Part shown: positions 22,540 through 33,982 of the stretch, piece after piece
Layout: each line of letters opens with the position of its first letter
Position numbering within the stretch: the first letter of the stretch is position 1
Assembly (NCBI GenBank): GCA_034508935.3
Contig: CM067445.1
Coordinates: 7,963,292 to 8,027,291 of the forward strand
Source of the DNA: Berghia stephanieae
Lineage: Eukaryota; Mollusca; Gastropoda; Nudibranchia; Aeolidiidae
DNA: 64,000 nucleotides
Direction: 5' to 3'
Translations under genes and position numbers: made by a program
The notes under the pieces: model-generated
Seen by the model: the letters and a program-made list of their open reading frames with translations, nothing else
Database searches by the model: none
What the model was told of the DNA's origin: nothing

Positions 22540-23281
22540 AAAAATTACCCAGTAAAGGATCTGCTTCTACTGGGAGAGAATTTGGGAAGGGGGGGTGTTC
22601 TCTATATGTATGGTACAAAGAAATGTAAAGGGATTAATGTACAAAGAAATGTAAAGAGATTAATGTACAAAGAAATGTAAAGAGATTAATGTACAAAGAA
22701 ATGTAAAGAGATTAATGTACAAAGAATGTAAAGAGATTAATCTAATTGTTAAGTTACGTCAGAGTAACAAAACACCTCCCCTCCCACGCCCCACTCATGT
22801 AGAGTTAAGTCACGGCTAGTACAAATACATTTTCTTTTCTTTTTTCTCCAGATATATGTGACGGCCAGAAATATGTTTAGCAAGGACCAACTTCAGATAG
22901 CCTTCCACTATTTAGGAGCCTCTAGAAAGAAGATAACGATCCATCCAAGTCTTATAAGATCACTCAGGACAGCCTTCCCAGAGTTTCACAGAACGTTTGC
23001 CAAAATTAAAGATAAAACTTTAATAGATAAAATGCGATCATGGCCTGAGGACAAGACCTTATTTTCTAAAAGCCTATACAGGCGGTGGTTGTTTATCACC
23101 TTTATGCTTCTCAGGAAAGAATATTTTTGATCTTGTTGATGCTGAGTTTAAAGCTCATGGAATTCCGTGGAAGAATTGTTTGGCCATCGGGACTGACAAT
23201 GCACCAAATATGGTCGGGACCAAGAGTGGGTTTTTTTCATTTGCCAAGGAGAGGAATGTGTCTCTATTTAAAGCTGGTAAG
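22540..23281 (+). pseudogene. Repeat unit U0 fused to a hAT-like transposase piece
   Basis: Starts with the unit signature (AAAAATTACCCAGTAAAGG) and five copies of a 26-bp repeat, then the acceptor TCTCCAG and exon frame 22858-23130 (FSKDQLQIAFHYLG, RTAFPEFHRTFAKIKDKT). In the other units this exon continues into a Tudor-like part. Here, after about 23090, it runs into SGKNIFDLVDAEF and CLAIGTDNAPNMVGTKSGFF. That is the DNA(x)nG motif of hAT transposases of the DUF4371 type. A GTAAGT donor follows at 23278. Confidence 0.6.
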
Positions 23282-23936
23282 TATTACTTGATCGGACAAT
23301 GTTTTGCTGCTTTTATCCCATTTCTGTTTATTTCCAATTTTTGATGATTGAAATAGAATGGGACTTTTTAGATTTTTAGTGTCTTGCATTAAGTTGAATC
23401 GTTCTCATTTGAATTGCCACTGAAGATTGGTGCAGTCATGTCTATTAGATAATTAGACGTATTGACTTTCTAATAAGGGGAGTGGTAGTGGGGAGTTGAT
23501 GGAAATTAGAGTTTTGTCAAAATATCGTTTTTGGATTTTCTGTTTCTTAAAGAAATTATCTAAATCGATTTTGCAGCAAGAATATGAAAACCCATAAAAT
23601 ACATTAAAATGCATTTTTTAGGAGTGAGAGATTATTCACATAAAAAATGTTGAGTGTATTAGGTTGTTTTTGAGCCTTAGTTACGCTATTGCTATAATTT
23701 GTAGTAGATGCCATCTTCTTGGATTTTGTCAAGCTCGACTACTGTGTCAACTGAGTTTGATTTGTGTTTGCATTGTCACTAATGATAGTAATAATAAAGC
23801 TATCACTATCTTTGCAAATATTTTTTTTTTCGAATCTGTGTTTTCAGTTGGTTTTACTCTTTGCTAGTTTTGTCCACAACAACAATCCTTCACAATTGCA
23901 CGTTCCAACCTCATTCCCAGTTTTGTTTGGTATCGT
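23282..23936. other. Spacer, no gene recognised
   Basis: AT-rich. Short open frames at 23664-23952 look like chance frames with low-complexity hydrophobic content. Confidence 0.4.
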
Positions 23937-24190
23937 TTGTTTGTTGCTTTAGGTCTCTTCCAACACAATTGAGGTTATATGAGAGACCGCTGAAACAAAA
24001 AAACAAGCAATCTAACAAAAATAGTACAAATGTCAATCAAAATCATAACCTAAAGACATAAGCTAAATTATAAATACAAACCAAAGAACAAAACGCAAAA
24101 TAAATAAACAAAGAGCAGGATTTACAGGAAGAAAAAATATCCCCTGTCAAAAAATACAATCCCACAACCCAAAGAAGCAGGATAGGCTAT
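23937..24190 (-). mobile_element. Diverged SINE-A relative with altered hairpin
   Basis: Keeps the SINE-A layout: T/G-rich tail complement, a hairpin, and a block reading CAGGATTTACAGGAAG that matches the SINE-A body (GATGATTTACAAGGAA). The hairpin stem is GGTCTCT (23952-23958) with AGAGACC (23982-23988) instead of GGCGCT/AGCGCC, while the loop still reads CCAACACAATTGAGGTTATA. Confidence 0.55.
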
Positions 24191-24503
24191 GAAGAGAAGA
24201 AGAAACGACATCACAATATCGGATCGTACACCCATGCGAACATCATAGGTATATGATTCAAGGGTGATGCTCCCATCCAACCACCCGCTTGTTTGGTATC
24301 ATAGTAGTAGCAAAGTGTATGTAATATATATATTATATTCATTATTTTAGTGTAGTGTTGTGTAGTTGATGAAATTGATAAATTTGACAATAACAACTTA
24401 ATTCTTTTTACAGATCAGCTGAGTAGGTATGTCTTTTGATAATTATTTTTGCCTCTGATGTTAACTTTTTGTTGTTATCTTCATTTCTATAGCTCCTGAT
24501 AAA

Positions 24504-26521
24504 ATGGCTCCTACTAAGTCTCGGACTATTAGCGACGATCATCTAAGCAAATGACAAGAAAGCTTCACCTATTGAGACTAGCATCAGAGAAAAGGAAATC
24601 CTTAGGCTCGACACCATTGCTGCCTTCTTCGTCTTCAACACCACAGCCACTTTCCACGCTTCGACATCACCACTTTCCACGCCTTCCAACATACCACCAC
24701 TTCCTTCATCATCGACATCTCAATCACACTCCTCGTTTATACCACCACTTTCCTCCACATCAACATCACCAGCACCAACTCCCATCTCTACATCAAAGAA
24801 AAAACTACAGTTCTTCTCCAACCCTGACACTGCAGTTCCTCTCCTCCATCAAGACATCCCATATCTACCAACAACACTGGTAGATCTTACTACCCTTCAG
24901 TCCCTATTCCAAGGTCTTCGATGCAAGGAGTGTGGCTCTGATACCCTTACGCTTCACGGCAATCAATCGCGGAGCAAGGGGTTTGTTTTCCTTGAAGTTT
25001 GGTGTGGTACCTGTCAATCCTCAATTAACTCAACCTTCACTTCACCTCGCTTGAAGGAAACTAAGTGCTTTGAAGTGTCAAGGAAGGTAGTCGCCTCAAC
25101 GCTCGCAAGCGGGATAGGGCATGCAACTCTGCAAAATTTTTGCAGGGATGCCTGGTATATCTCTAAAGACCTTCAATTATCATTTTAACTCTGTCTATGT
25201 GAAGGCGCAGACTTATGCCCAAAGCATGCTACGTCAAACGAAGGAAAAAGTCACGGCATACTACAAGAGTTATCATCCTGAATGCTTCAACCCCAAATGG
25301 TACCCTTGACATAGCCGTTAGCTATGATGGCACCTGGGCCAAACGTGGCCATACCTCAAAAGTTGGCTGTGGGGCAGTGATCGATGTACTAACTGGCTTG
25401 GTCATCGATTTTCATGTTATGTCTTCACATTGTCAGGTATGTTCTGTTGGCCTCTTCTCATAGCAATCAGTTTTTATAAATTTATTGTTCAATGTAACTA
25501 AAATTCAATGAAAAATGAGCAGTTTGATTTATCTTGTTTGTAATATTTTGGGTGGCAGGAGTATTGTTATGATGATGAATCTATTCCTATTGTTGGATCA
25601 ATTTATCTGTTCGTGACATAGTTTTTTTCAAACTGTGTCATTGAATTCATTAATCCATGTTTGGCCATAAATTTGAGACTATCTAGAGCGAAAACTTCTA
25701 TAAAAAGTAGCATAAATTTCCAATTTATAATGAAGTCGTCCGATATACGTTTGTTTATCCTTAGCATATTTTTTGTCATCCTCAGTTCTGCAACCTACAT
25801 GCAAATGACGAAGCCATTCTGAGGGCCCACCTGGACTCAGACCGGTGCACCAAAAACTACCAGGGTTCTTCTGGTGGGATGGAGGTGGCGGGTGCACTGG
25901 TCATTGGAGAAGGTCACTCGAACCATGGTATGCGTTACCTCCAGATGGTCGGAGATGGTGATTCCAAGGCCTTTACTGCTGTCCGGGAGGCCAGCTCTAT
26001 GGAAGCCAGCAAGTCACGAAAGAGGAGTGCGTGAACCACGTAGCCAAAAGGTTGAACACTGCTCTGAGGAACGTGGTCGCTGACTGCCGAAAGAAGTCAG
26101 TAACTCTCGGCGGGAATAAGAAGGGCAGTCTAACCAAGGTGAGTTTTGTGCAATCTTTTTAGTTTTTTAGACTTATTTTAAGACAATAATGGGCATGAAG
26201 CTTCAGTTCATCCTTGTGTTTGACGAACCCATTTTCGAATCAAGAAATCATCCTGTGACATCCACACAGCTTGAGGATGACACGGGTGATGGTAGGTATT
26301 TCTAATGAGTTTTGTATATTATTTTTTTTCTGACAAATCCTTTTGGGGTTTCTGGGATATAGCTAGAGTGGATAAGTTTTACGTTATCGTCGAACATGTA
26401 TTCCACAAAACCACTTCCAGATATTATCTCAATTAGAATGTCCTTACTCATAATTTAAAAAAAAAACAAAAATTAAATTGATTTTTTTCTTTAGAGTTAA
26501 ACGTGAATTATTCCTTCTCTT

Positions 26522-26573
<52 letters not shown>

Positions 26574-27339
26574 AAAGTTTTTTTTTGTTTCTATTTTTAT
26601 TTCATAATAAAAGTGAAATATGAGACATTGAACTCAGATTACCATTTTTACTTTTTTAAAATAATGTTTACATTTTTTTTTTTCAGGCGAAGATTGCACT
26701 TTTGCAGAAGTATTACACGAGGTCAGTGAGGGGGCAAAGCATGTTGAGAGTCGAACTTCAGCACTCCCTTTTATGCACTCCATGATAGATCCTCAGAAGG
26801 AGGTTCATGAGGAATGCCCCACCGGTGCAGACAGCTGGTGTGCTTACCAGAAAGAATGTGCTCTTGGTCGGTCACCGGTCAAGATGAAAGAACGACCACT
26901 CACCTCAACCAGACGGTGGCTGCTTATGTTAGGCCAGTATGCAAACGCCTGACGGACCCCTCCCTGCTTAGTCGTTGCTTGCTGGGAAGACTCAGAATAG
27001 TAATGAGTCTTTCCACAGTGTTATTTGGGCCAAGTGTCCTAAACATTTTTTCGCTGGCTACAAGCGGGTATTTGTTGCTCGCTCCCTGGCAGCTGGGGAG
27101 TTCAACATGGGCTCCACGGCCTCCATGACTTTATTACGCGACTTGGTGTGCCATGCAGTATTCACCGTGCAAGTTTTGGCCGTAGGAGGGACCTCAAACG
27201 GATTCGAGCCGCGGATGCTGCTGTGACTGTTGTGGCGAAGAAACGGCGAGAGGTCCGAAGACTAGCCCAACAGAAGTCACAGGAGGAGTTTGTCCGCAGT
27301 GAGGGTGGCCCTTCATATGCCTCTGGGGGTTTTGAGTAG
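24504..27339 (+). pseudogene. M3: spliced Mutator-like transposase, longest copy
   Basis: Three exons: 24504-25436, 25786-26138 and 26687-27339, with GT donors and AG acceptors; a possible 5' leader acceptor lies at 24490. Exon 1 has a Pro/Ser/Thr/His-rich start, a CxxC...CxxC zinc ribbon (about 24930-25020) and VSYDGTWAKRGHTS. Exon 2 has YQGSSGGMEVAGAL, VGDGDSKAF and, in another frame, VTKEECVNHVAKRL. Exon 3 has LLQKYYTR, CPTGADSWCAYQK, KRLTDPSLLSRC, KTQNSNESFHSVIW, CPKHFFAGYK and FNMGSTAS, ending ASGGFE. At least four frame changes (near 24550, 25290, 25985 and 26740) plus one near 26900 break it. The CT repeat (26522-26575) is in intron 2. Confidence 0.8.
26522..26575. repeat. (CT)n microsatellite
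   Basis: CT dinucleotide run with one interruption, inside the second intron of M3. Confidence 0.9.
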
Positions 27340-27354
27340 TTGATTGCTTCACTC

Positions 27355-27416
<62 letters not shown>

Positions 27417-27567
27417 ACCCCCCCCCCCCCCCCCCCCCCCCCCCCCATGTTTTTAAGTTTTCAGTATGGATTTATCAAATTGCAGGTGTATGTTTACTTT
27501 TCAATTTCTAGTGTTTGTGGGTTTTTTTTTTCGGTTTTTTTCATAAATGATTATTTATTTCTCTTCC

Positions 27568-27616
<49 letters not shown>
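27355..27616. repeat. Two very long C runs (about 90 and 47 nt)
   Basis: C run at 27355-27446 with a single A, directly after the M3 stop, and C run at 27570-27616. The sequence after each run is similar (TATGGATTTATCAAATTGCA versus a TATGGATATATCAAATTACA variant), so the run and its flank are duplicated. Runs this long may be mis-sized in the assembly. Confidence 0.85.
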
Positions 27617-27619
<3 letters not shown>

Positions 27620-28673
27620 CCTAAATTACCTGTATGGATATATCAAATTACAAGGGGATAAATTATTTTCCATATTTACTTTTCAATTTCATTGTCTCAG
27701 TGCAAGTTATGGTGAAATTTTCAATTTGAAAATGAAATGTATGCTAACTTGTAATTTACAAAATCATTTTATTAATTTCATTTTTTATACTAAATTGCCT
27801 ATCAGGATCAAGTACATACGATTGCAGTGAGGTAGATTGTAGTGCATATTTTCAATTTATTCATACTGTCTCATTATTATTATTATTATTGCTATATGGC
27901 AATAATATCAGTTTTCAATTTGAGCGTGTGTAGAGCATTGTCCTTCGCTTAGGATGGATTTATGCCAGAATTTTCCGCATTCGGTCCTTACTTCAGAGGG
28001 TGAATGTATTAGTATTTTTAAACAAGTTGTCTTCTTTTCATTATATATTTGTTCAACTTTAGTGTTGCAAGCATATGTATTCCTAAATTGTCCATTATAG
28101 TTATAGGTCGTGTTTGCTTTCGTGAATCGCTTTCTATTCTTTTTTCTTGATTTTCTCGATTTTCTTATTTTTGCCATGTTTTTGTCACTGGACGGATCAT
28201 ATATCCATAACTATTCATGTTATGACCCCCATATTTTGCACAGATTATCTTGTTATAATTATCTATGTTTGTATGAAGAGAAAGATATATATTTGTATGT
28301 ATGGAAAATTTTGTGGGGTGTGATACGTTTAATGGTCGAAGTTTTTTAACCACATTTTTAAGCGATATGTTTGGATTTATATATATTTTAAGATACAGTA
28401 TAAAATGGAGATTTTTTTTCATAGACACACAATAACATGTCTGTTGTTGATGCCAGTGAAGTTTTAACTCTGTATGTCATATACTTTTTGAGTTATGATC
28501 CGCCTACGAAATACCATTTAAATTCAAGATGGCCGCCGCTGGTTACATAATAATTACGTAATTCTTGAAATTTTTAAATTAATGTATGTCATCTTTTGTG
28601 GTCTTTGATATAATAAATATATCAGATGATTTGCATACATAACCATGATTTTGTCATTTTTTGGGTATACTCC
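27620..28673. other. AT-rich M3 3' flank
   Basis: No gene recognised. It has a CAAGATGGCCGCC motif at about 28525-28537, near-relative of the one at 19967 and of AAGATGGCCGCC at about 38024. Small open frames here are low-complexity. Confidence 0.4.
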
Positions 28674-29521
28674 CCCACAAAAATTACCCAGTAAAGGATC
28701 GGCCTCTCCTGGAGAGAGGGGTGTTCTCTATATGTACGGTACAAAGAAATGTAAAGAGATTAATGTACAAAGAAATGTAAAGAGATTAATGTACAAAGAA
28801 ATGTAAAGAGATTAATGTACAAAGAAATGTAAAGAGATTAATGCACAAAGAAATATAAAGAGATTAATCTAATTCTTAAGTTACGTCAGAGAAACAAAAC
28901 ACCTCCCCTCCCACGCCCCACTCATATAGAGTTAAGTCACGGCTAGTACAAATACATTTTCTTTTCTTTTTTCTCCAGATATATGTGACGGCCAGAAATA
29001 AGTTTAGCAAGGACCAACTTCAGATAGCCTTCCACTATTTAGGAGCCTCTAGAAGGAAGATAACGATCGATTCAAGTCTTATAAGATCACTCAGGACAGC
29101 CTTCCCAGAGTTTCACAGAACGTTTGCCAAAATTAAAGATAAAACTTTAATTGATAAAATGCGACCATGGCCTGAGGACAAAGACCTTATTTTCTAAAAG
29201 CCTATACAGGTGGTGATTGTTCTTTGGACAGTTTAGTGAGGGATCCAGGTCACTTGGTAGGCAGAAAACTAAGTCATGTTTGGTGTGACCATGGAGTGGA
29301 TATTATTTATTTCGGGACGGTGTTGAAGGCAGCAAAGAAATCATGAGGTTTGACAATTTCTTACTGGACTGAGACAGAATCTGAGGCAGACTCCTCTGAT
29401 TTCAAAATAAAATTTTAAACTGCTGTGACGGACATAGCCTTGGGAGATCTTGTTTTAATCAAAGATCAGTAAGTTGAAAATAAATTATTTAAAATTATTT
29501 TTTTTAAAGAATTTTATTTTT

Positions 29522-29553
<32 letters not shown>

Positions 29554-29557
29554 GGGG
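28674..29557 (+). repeat. Repeat unit U1
   Basis: Order of parts: AAAAATTACC signature; about five 26-bp repeats (TACAAAGAAATGTAAAGAGA core); a C-rich block with CCCACGCCCC; a long pyrimidine tract and TCTCCAG acceptor (28978); an exon of about 490 bp; a donor (AGATCA/GTAAGT near 29468); and a T run then G run (29533-29557). The exon first reads FSKDQLQIAFHYLG...WPEDKDLIF, then in the next frame GHLVGRKLSHVWC and IIYFGTVLKAAK, and near its end DIALGDLV. The second part is a Tudor/SH3-like module seen at the C-terminus of family X. A TGA sits after AAKKS. Confidence 0.8.
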
Positions 29558-30400
29558 ATAGAGACGGAATGACTTTCTACATAATACAAAAATTACCAAG
29601 TAAAGGATCGGCTTCTACTGGGAGAGAATTTGGGTAGGGGGGAGGGGGGTACTCTCTATATGTATGGTACAAAGAAATGTAAAGAGATTAACGCACAAAG
29701 AAATATAAAGAGATTAATGTACAAAGAAATGTAATGTAAAGAGATTAATCTAATTCTTAAGTCACGTCAGAGTAACAAAACACCTCCCTCCACGCCCCAC
29801 TCATGTAGAGTTAAGTCACGGCGAGTACAAATACATTTTCTTTTCTTTTTTCTCCACATATATGTGACGGCCAGAAATAAGTTTAGCAAGGACCAACTTC
29901 AGATAGCCTTCCACTACTTAGGAGCCTCTAGAAGGAAGATAACGATCGATCCAAGTCTTATAAGATCACTCAGGACAGCCTTCCCAGAGTTTCACAGAAC
30001 GTTTGCCAAAATTAAAGATAAAACTTTAATTGATAAAATGCGACCATGGCCTGAGGACAAAGACCTTATTTTCTAAAAGCCTATACAGGTGGTGATTGTT
30101 CTTTGGACAGTTTAGTGAGGGATCCAGGTCACTTGATAGGCAGAAAACTTAGTCATGTTTGGTGTGACCATGGAGTGGATATTATTTATTTCGGGACGGT
30201 GTTGAAGGCAGCAAAGAAATCATGAGGTTTGACAATTTCTTACTGGACTGAGACAGAATCTGAGGCAGACTCCTCTGATTTCAAAATAAAATTTTAAACT
30301 GCTGTGACGGACATAGCCTTGGGAGATCTTGTTTTAATCAAAGATCAGTAAGTTGAAAATAAATTATTTAAAATTATTTTTTTTAAGAATTTTTATTTTT

Positions 30401-30432
<32 letters not shown>

Positions 30433-30436
30433 GGGG
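29558..30436 (+). repeat. Repeat unit U2 (879 bp)
   Basis: Tandem neighbour of U1, U3 and U4, beginning with ATAGAGACGGAATGAC and ending with a 25-nt G run. The exon acceptor is changed from CTCCAG to CTCCAC and the TGA after AAKKS is kept, so the unit cannot splice as U1 could. Confidence 0.85.
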
Positions 30437-31281
30437 ATAGAGACGGAATGACTTTGTACATAATACAAAAATTACCAAGTAAAGGATCGGCTTCTACTGG
30501 GAGAGAATTTGGGTAGGGGGGAGGGGGGTACTCTCTATATGTATGGTACAAAGAAATGTAAAGAGATTAACGCACAAAGAAATATAAAGAGATTAATGTA
30601 CAAAGAAATGTAATGTAAAGAGATTAATCTAATTCTTAAGTCACGTCAGAGTAACAAAACACCTCCCCTCCCACGCCCCACTCATGTAGAGTTAAGTCAC
30701 GGCGAGTACAAATACATTTTCTTTTCTTTTTTCTCCACATATATGTGACGGCCAGAAATAAGTTTAGCAAGGACCAACTTCAGATAGCCTTCCACTACTT
30801 AGGAGCCTCTAGAAGGAAGATAACGATCGATCCAAGTCTTATAAGATCACTCAGGACAGCCTTCCAGAGTTTCACAGAACGTTTGCCAAAATTAAAGATA
30901 AAACTTTAATTGATAAAATGCGACCATGGCCTGAGGACAAAGACCTTATTTTCTAAAAGCCTATACAGGTGGTGATTGTTCTTTGGACAGTTTAGTGAGG
31001 GATCCAGGTCACTTGGTAGGCAGAAAACTTAGTCATGTTTGGTGTGACCATGGAGTGGATATTATTTATTTCGGGACGGTGTTGAAGGCAGCAAAGAAAT
31101 CATGAGGTTTGACAATTTCTTACTGGACTGAGACAGAATCTGAGGCAGACTCCTCTGATTTCAAAATAAAATTTTAAACTGCTGTGACGGACATAGCCTT
31201 GGGAGATCTTGTTTTAATCAAAGATCAGTAAGTTGAAAATAAATTATTTAAAATTTTTTTTTTTTAAGAATTTTTATTTTT

Positions 31282-31312
<31 letters not shown>

Positions 31313-31318
31313 GGGGGG
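30437..31318 (+). repeat. Repeat unit U3 (882 bp)
   Basis: Nearly identical to U2, with the same CTCCAC acceptor change and TGA. One C is lost in the 'CCTTCCCAG' stretch, which shifts the exon frame. Confidence 0.85.
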
Positions 31319-32164
31319 ATAGAGACGGAATGACTTTCTACATAATACAAAAATTACCAAGTAAAGGATCGGCTTCTACTGGGAGAGAATTTGGGTAGGG
31401 GGGAGTGGGGTACTCTCTATATGTATGGTACAAAGAAATGTAAAGAGATTAACGCACAAAGAAATATAAAGAGATTAATGTACAAAGAAATGTAATGTAA
31501 AGAGATTAATCTAATTCTTAAGTCACGTCAGAGTAACAAAACACCTCCCCTCCCACGCCCCACTCATGTAGAGTTAAGTCACGGCTAGTACAAATACATT
31601 TTCTTTTCTTTTTTCTCCACATATATGTGACGGCCAGAAATAAGTTTAGCAAGGACCAACTTCAGATAGCCTTCCACTACTTAGGAGCCTCTAGAAGGAA
31701 GATAACGATCGATCCAAGTCTTATAAGATCACTCAGGACAGCCTTCCCAGAGTTTCACAGAACGTTTGCCAAAATTAAAGATAAAACTTTAATTGATAAA
31801 ATGCGACCATGGCCTGAGGACAAAGACCTTATTTTCTAAAAGCCTATACAGGTGGTGATTGTTCTTTGGACAGTTTAGTGAGGGATCCAGGTCACTTGGT
31901 AGGCAGAAAACTTAGTCATGTTTGGTGTGACCATGGAGTGGATATTATTTATTTCGGGACGGTGTTGAAGGCAGCAAAGAAATCATGAGGTTTGACAATT
32001 TCTTACTGGACTGAGACAGAATCTGAGGCAGACTCCTCTGATTTCAAAATAAAATTTTAAACTGCTGTGACGGACATAGCCTTGGGAGATCTTGTTTTAA
32101 TCAAAGATCAGTAAGTTGAAAATAAATTATTTAAAATTTTTTTTTTTTAAGAATTTTTATTTTT

Positions 32165-32195
<31 letters not shown>

Positions 32196-32201
32196 GGGGG
32201 G

Positions 32202-32202
<1 letters not shown>
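31319..32202 (+). repeat. Repeat unit U4 (884 bp)
   Basis: Nearly identical to U2 and U3, with the CTCCAC acceptor change. It ends in a 28-nt G run (32175-32202) directly followed by the (AAT)n tail of a LINE. Confidence 0.85.
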
Positions 32203-32275
<73 letters not shown>

Positions 32276-33982
32276 TATTGCATCCCAAAAAGGAAATTTT
32301 TTGTACAGACGTGTTATAATTTACACATAAGATAAAAATACAATGGAAATAGAATGTATATATATAAAAAAGGAGCAGCTCTATAACCAGAGCTGCGCTT
32401 TATAATATGAATAATTTCAAACACTGTAAAATAGTTAAAACTGTCACTATAAATTGAAAATTGAAAAGATTGCAAAACAAATAAATTAATAAATTAATAT
32501 TTATATTTTTAAAAAGTAAAAATGAGAAATAATTATATAAAATGATTATTTCTTGTTGTTATAAAGCCTAATACTGGACGGCAGAAAAGATTTTCGGTGT
32601 CTCTCTGTTTTCGTTGAAATAGAGAAAGGGCGACCACTTCTTTCTGACATAATAATTGATGGTCTTAGTGGATGATACTGGTCATGTAATATTTTAGTTA
32701 TTTTATTTTATACAAAATTTCTCGTATAAAAGATCTACATCGTCAACATCATTTATATAGCGTTTAATGGATTTTTTAATATTTGAATTTATTTTGTTCC
32801 TTTCCACTGCTAAGCAATTGCCTCCCAAGCTGTTATACAAAATGACAAAACACTTTCGATTACTGCTCTATAAAATAATGTGCAGAGGGTTTTATCTATT
32901 CTAAACTGAGAGAGTTTTGATAAAAATATGTACGTCTGCACATCTTATGCCTAATTATTTTCAAGTGTTCATCCCACTTGAGCCTGTCATCAATCGTTAC
33001 ACCAAGGTATTTGTAGTGAGGAACTCGCTGGACGAATTGGTCCTTTAATTTTAACGGTTCTATCGGTTCCTTCACTCTCCTAAAGTCAATCACTAGCTCC
33101 TTTGTCTTGCTTATGTTAAGCTCTAGGTGGTGGGCATCACACCAAGACACAAATCTATCAATTTCTTGCCTATAAGCCACTTCGTTGCCATTTGTTATGA
33201 GGCCTTGAAGAGCGGTGTCATCTGCAAACTTTATTAAAGGTACACTCAGGTTTTGACTTCTACAGTCATTCGTGTATATTGTGAATAATACAGGGGACAA
33301 TACACAACCCTGAGGAGCACCAGTATTTGTAGTTATACAGGAAGATTTGTTTTGTCCTAATTGAACATATTGTGCTCTCTCCGTAAGAAATTCGAGCACC
33401 CAAGCAATTATATACTTGTTTAAATTCAGACTAGTCAATTTTTGAACAACCAACTGAGGTTGCATTGTATTGAACGCTGAAGAAAAATCTGCAAAAAGCA
33501 ATCTGCAATAGCTCCTAGCGTGATCTAGATGCCTGTAGATGTTGTTTGTAAACAGCAAAATGGCATCCTCTACGCCACGTCCTGGTTTGTAAGCAAATTG
33601 ATGACTATCACTCAATGGTATAAACTGATTCCTAATTTTAACAAGAACAAGTTTTTCTAAAGATTTCATGACTATTGAAGTCAGTGCAACAGGTCTGAGA
33701 TCGTTCATAGTTTCAAGTTTTTCTTTTTTTGGAACAGGAATAATTTTTGAAGTTTTCCAAATTTCAGGGATCGAAACGCATTGGAGGGACCAGTTAAAAA
33801 TATGTGTATAAATGGGGGAAAGCTGGTAGGCACATTCTTTTAATAGTTTTCCTTTCAATCCATCCGGCCCAGCAGCCTTCCTCTCGTTTAGTTTCGAAAA
33901 TACGAATCTCGTTTCCTCTTCACTGACCTCAATAGTCATTTCATCTTCCAAAGCCCTGTCTAATTTATGTTTTTCATTTTCA
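32203..33982 (-). mobile_element. LINE, Rex1/L2-like (CR1 group), 5'-truncated
   Basis: The minus-strand frame (about 33982-32896) encodes a reverse transcriptase: RKAAGPDGLKGKLLKECA, ALTSIVMKSLEKLV, FADFSSAFNTMQPQLV, NTGAPQGCVLSPVLFTIYTN, the active site FADDTALQ, and KYLGVTIDDRLKWDEHL. After one frame change near 32940 a C-terminal thumb-like region reads LCTLFYRAVIESVLSF and GRPFSISTKTERHRKSFLPS. The 3' end has AATAAAGTATT and an (ATT)n tail (32203-32270). The sequence of unit U5 resumes at its 5' end. The endonuclease part is missing. Confidence 0.85.

Noticed and set aside
27194-27448. Gly-rich open frame on the minus strand
   Set aside because: Translation of the C homopolymer after M3.
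32116-32319. Open frame with a long Gly run and Asn run
   Set aside because: It translates the G run and the (AAT)n tail of a LINE; low-complexity only.
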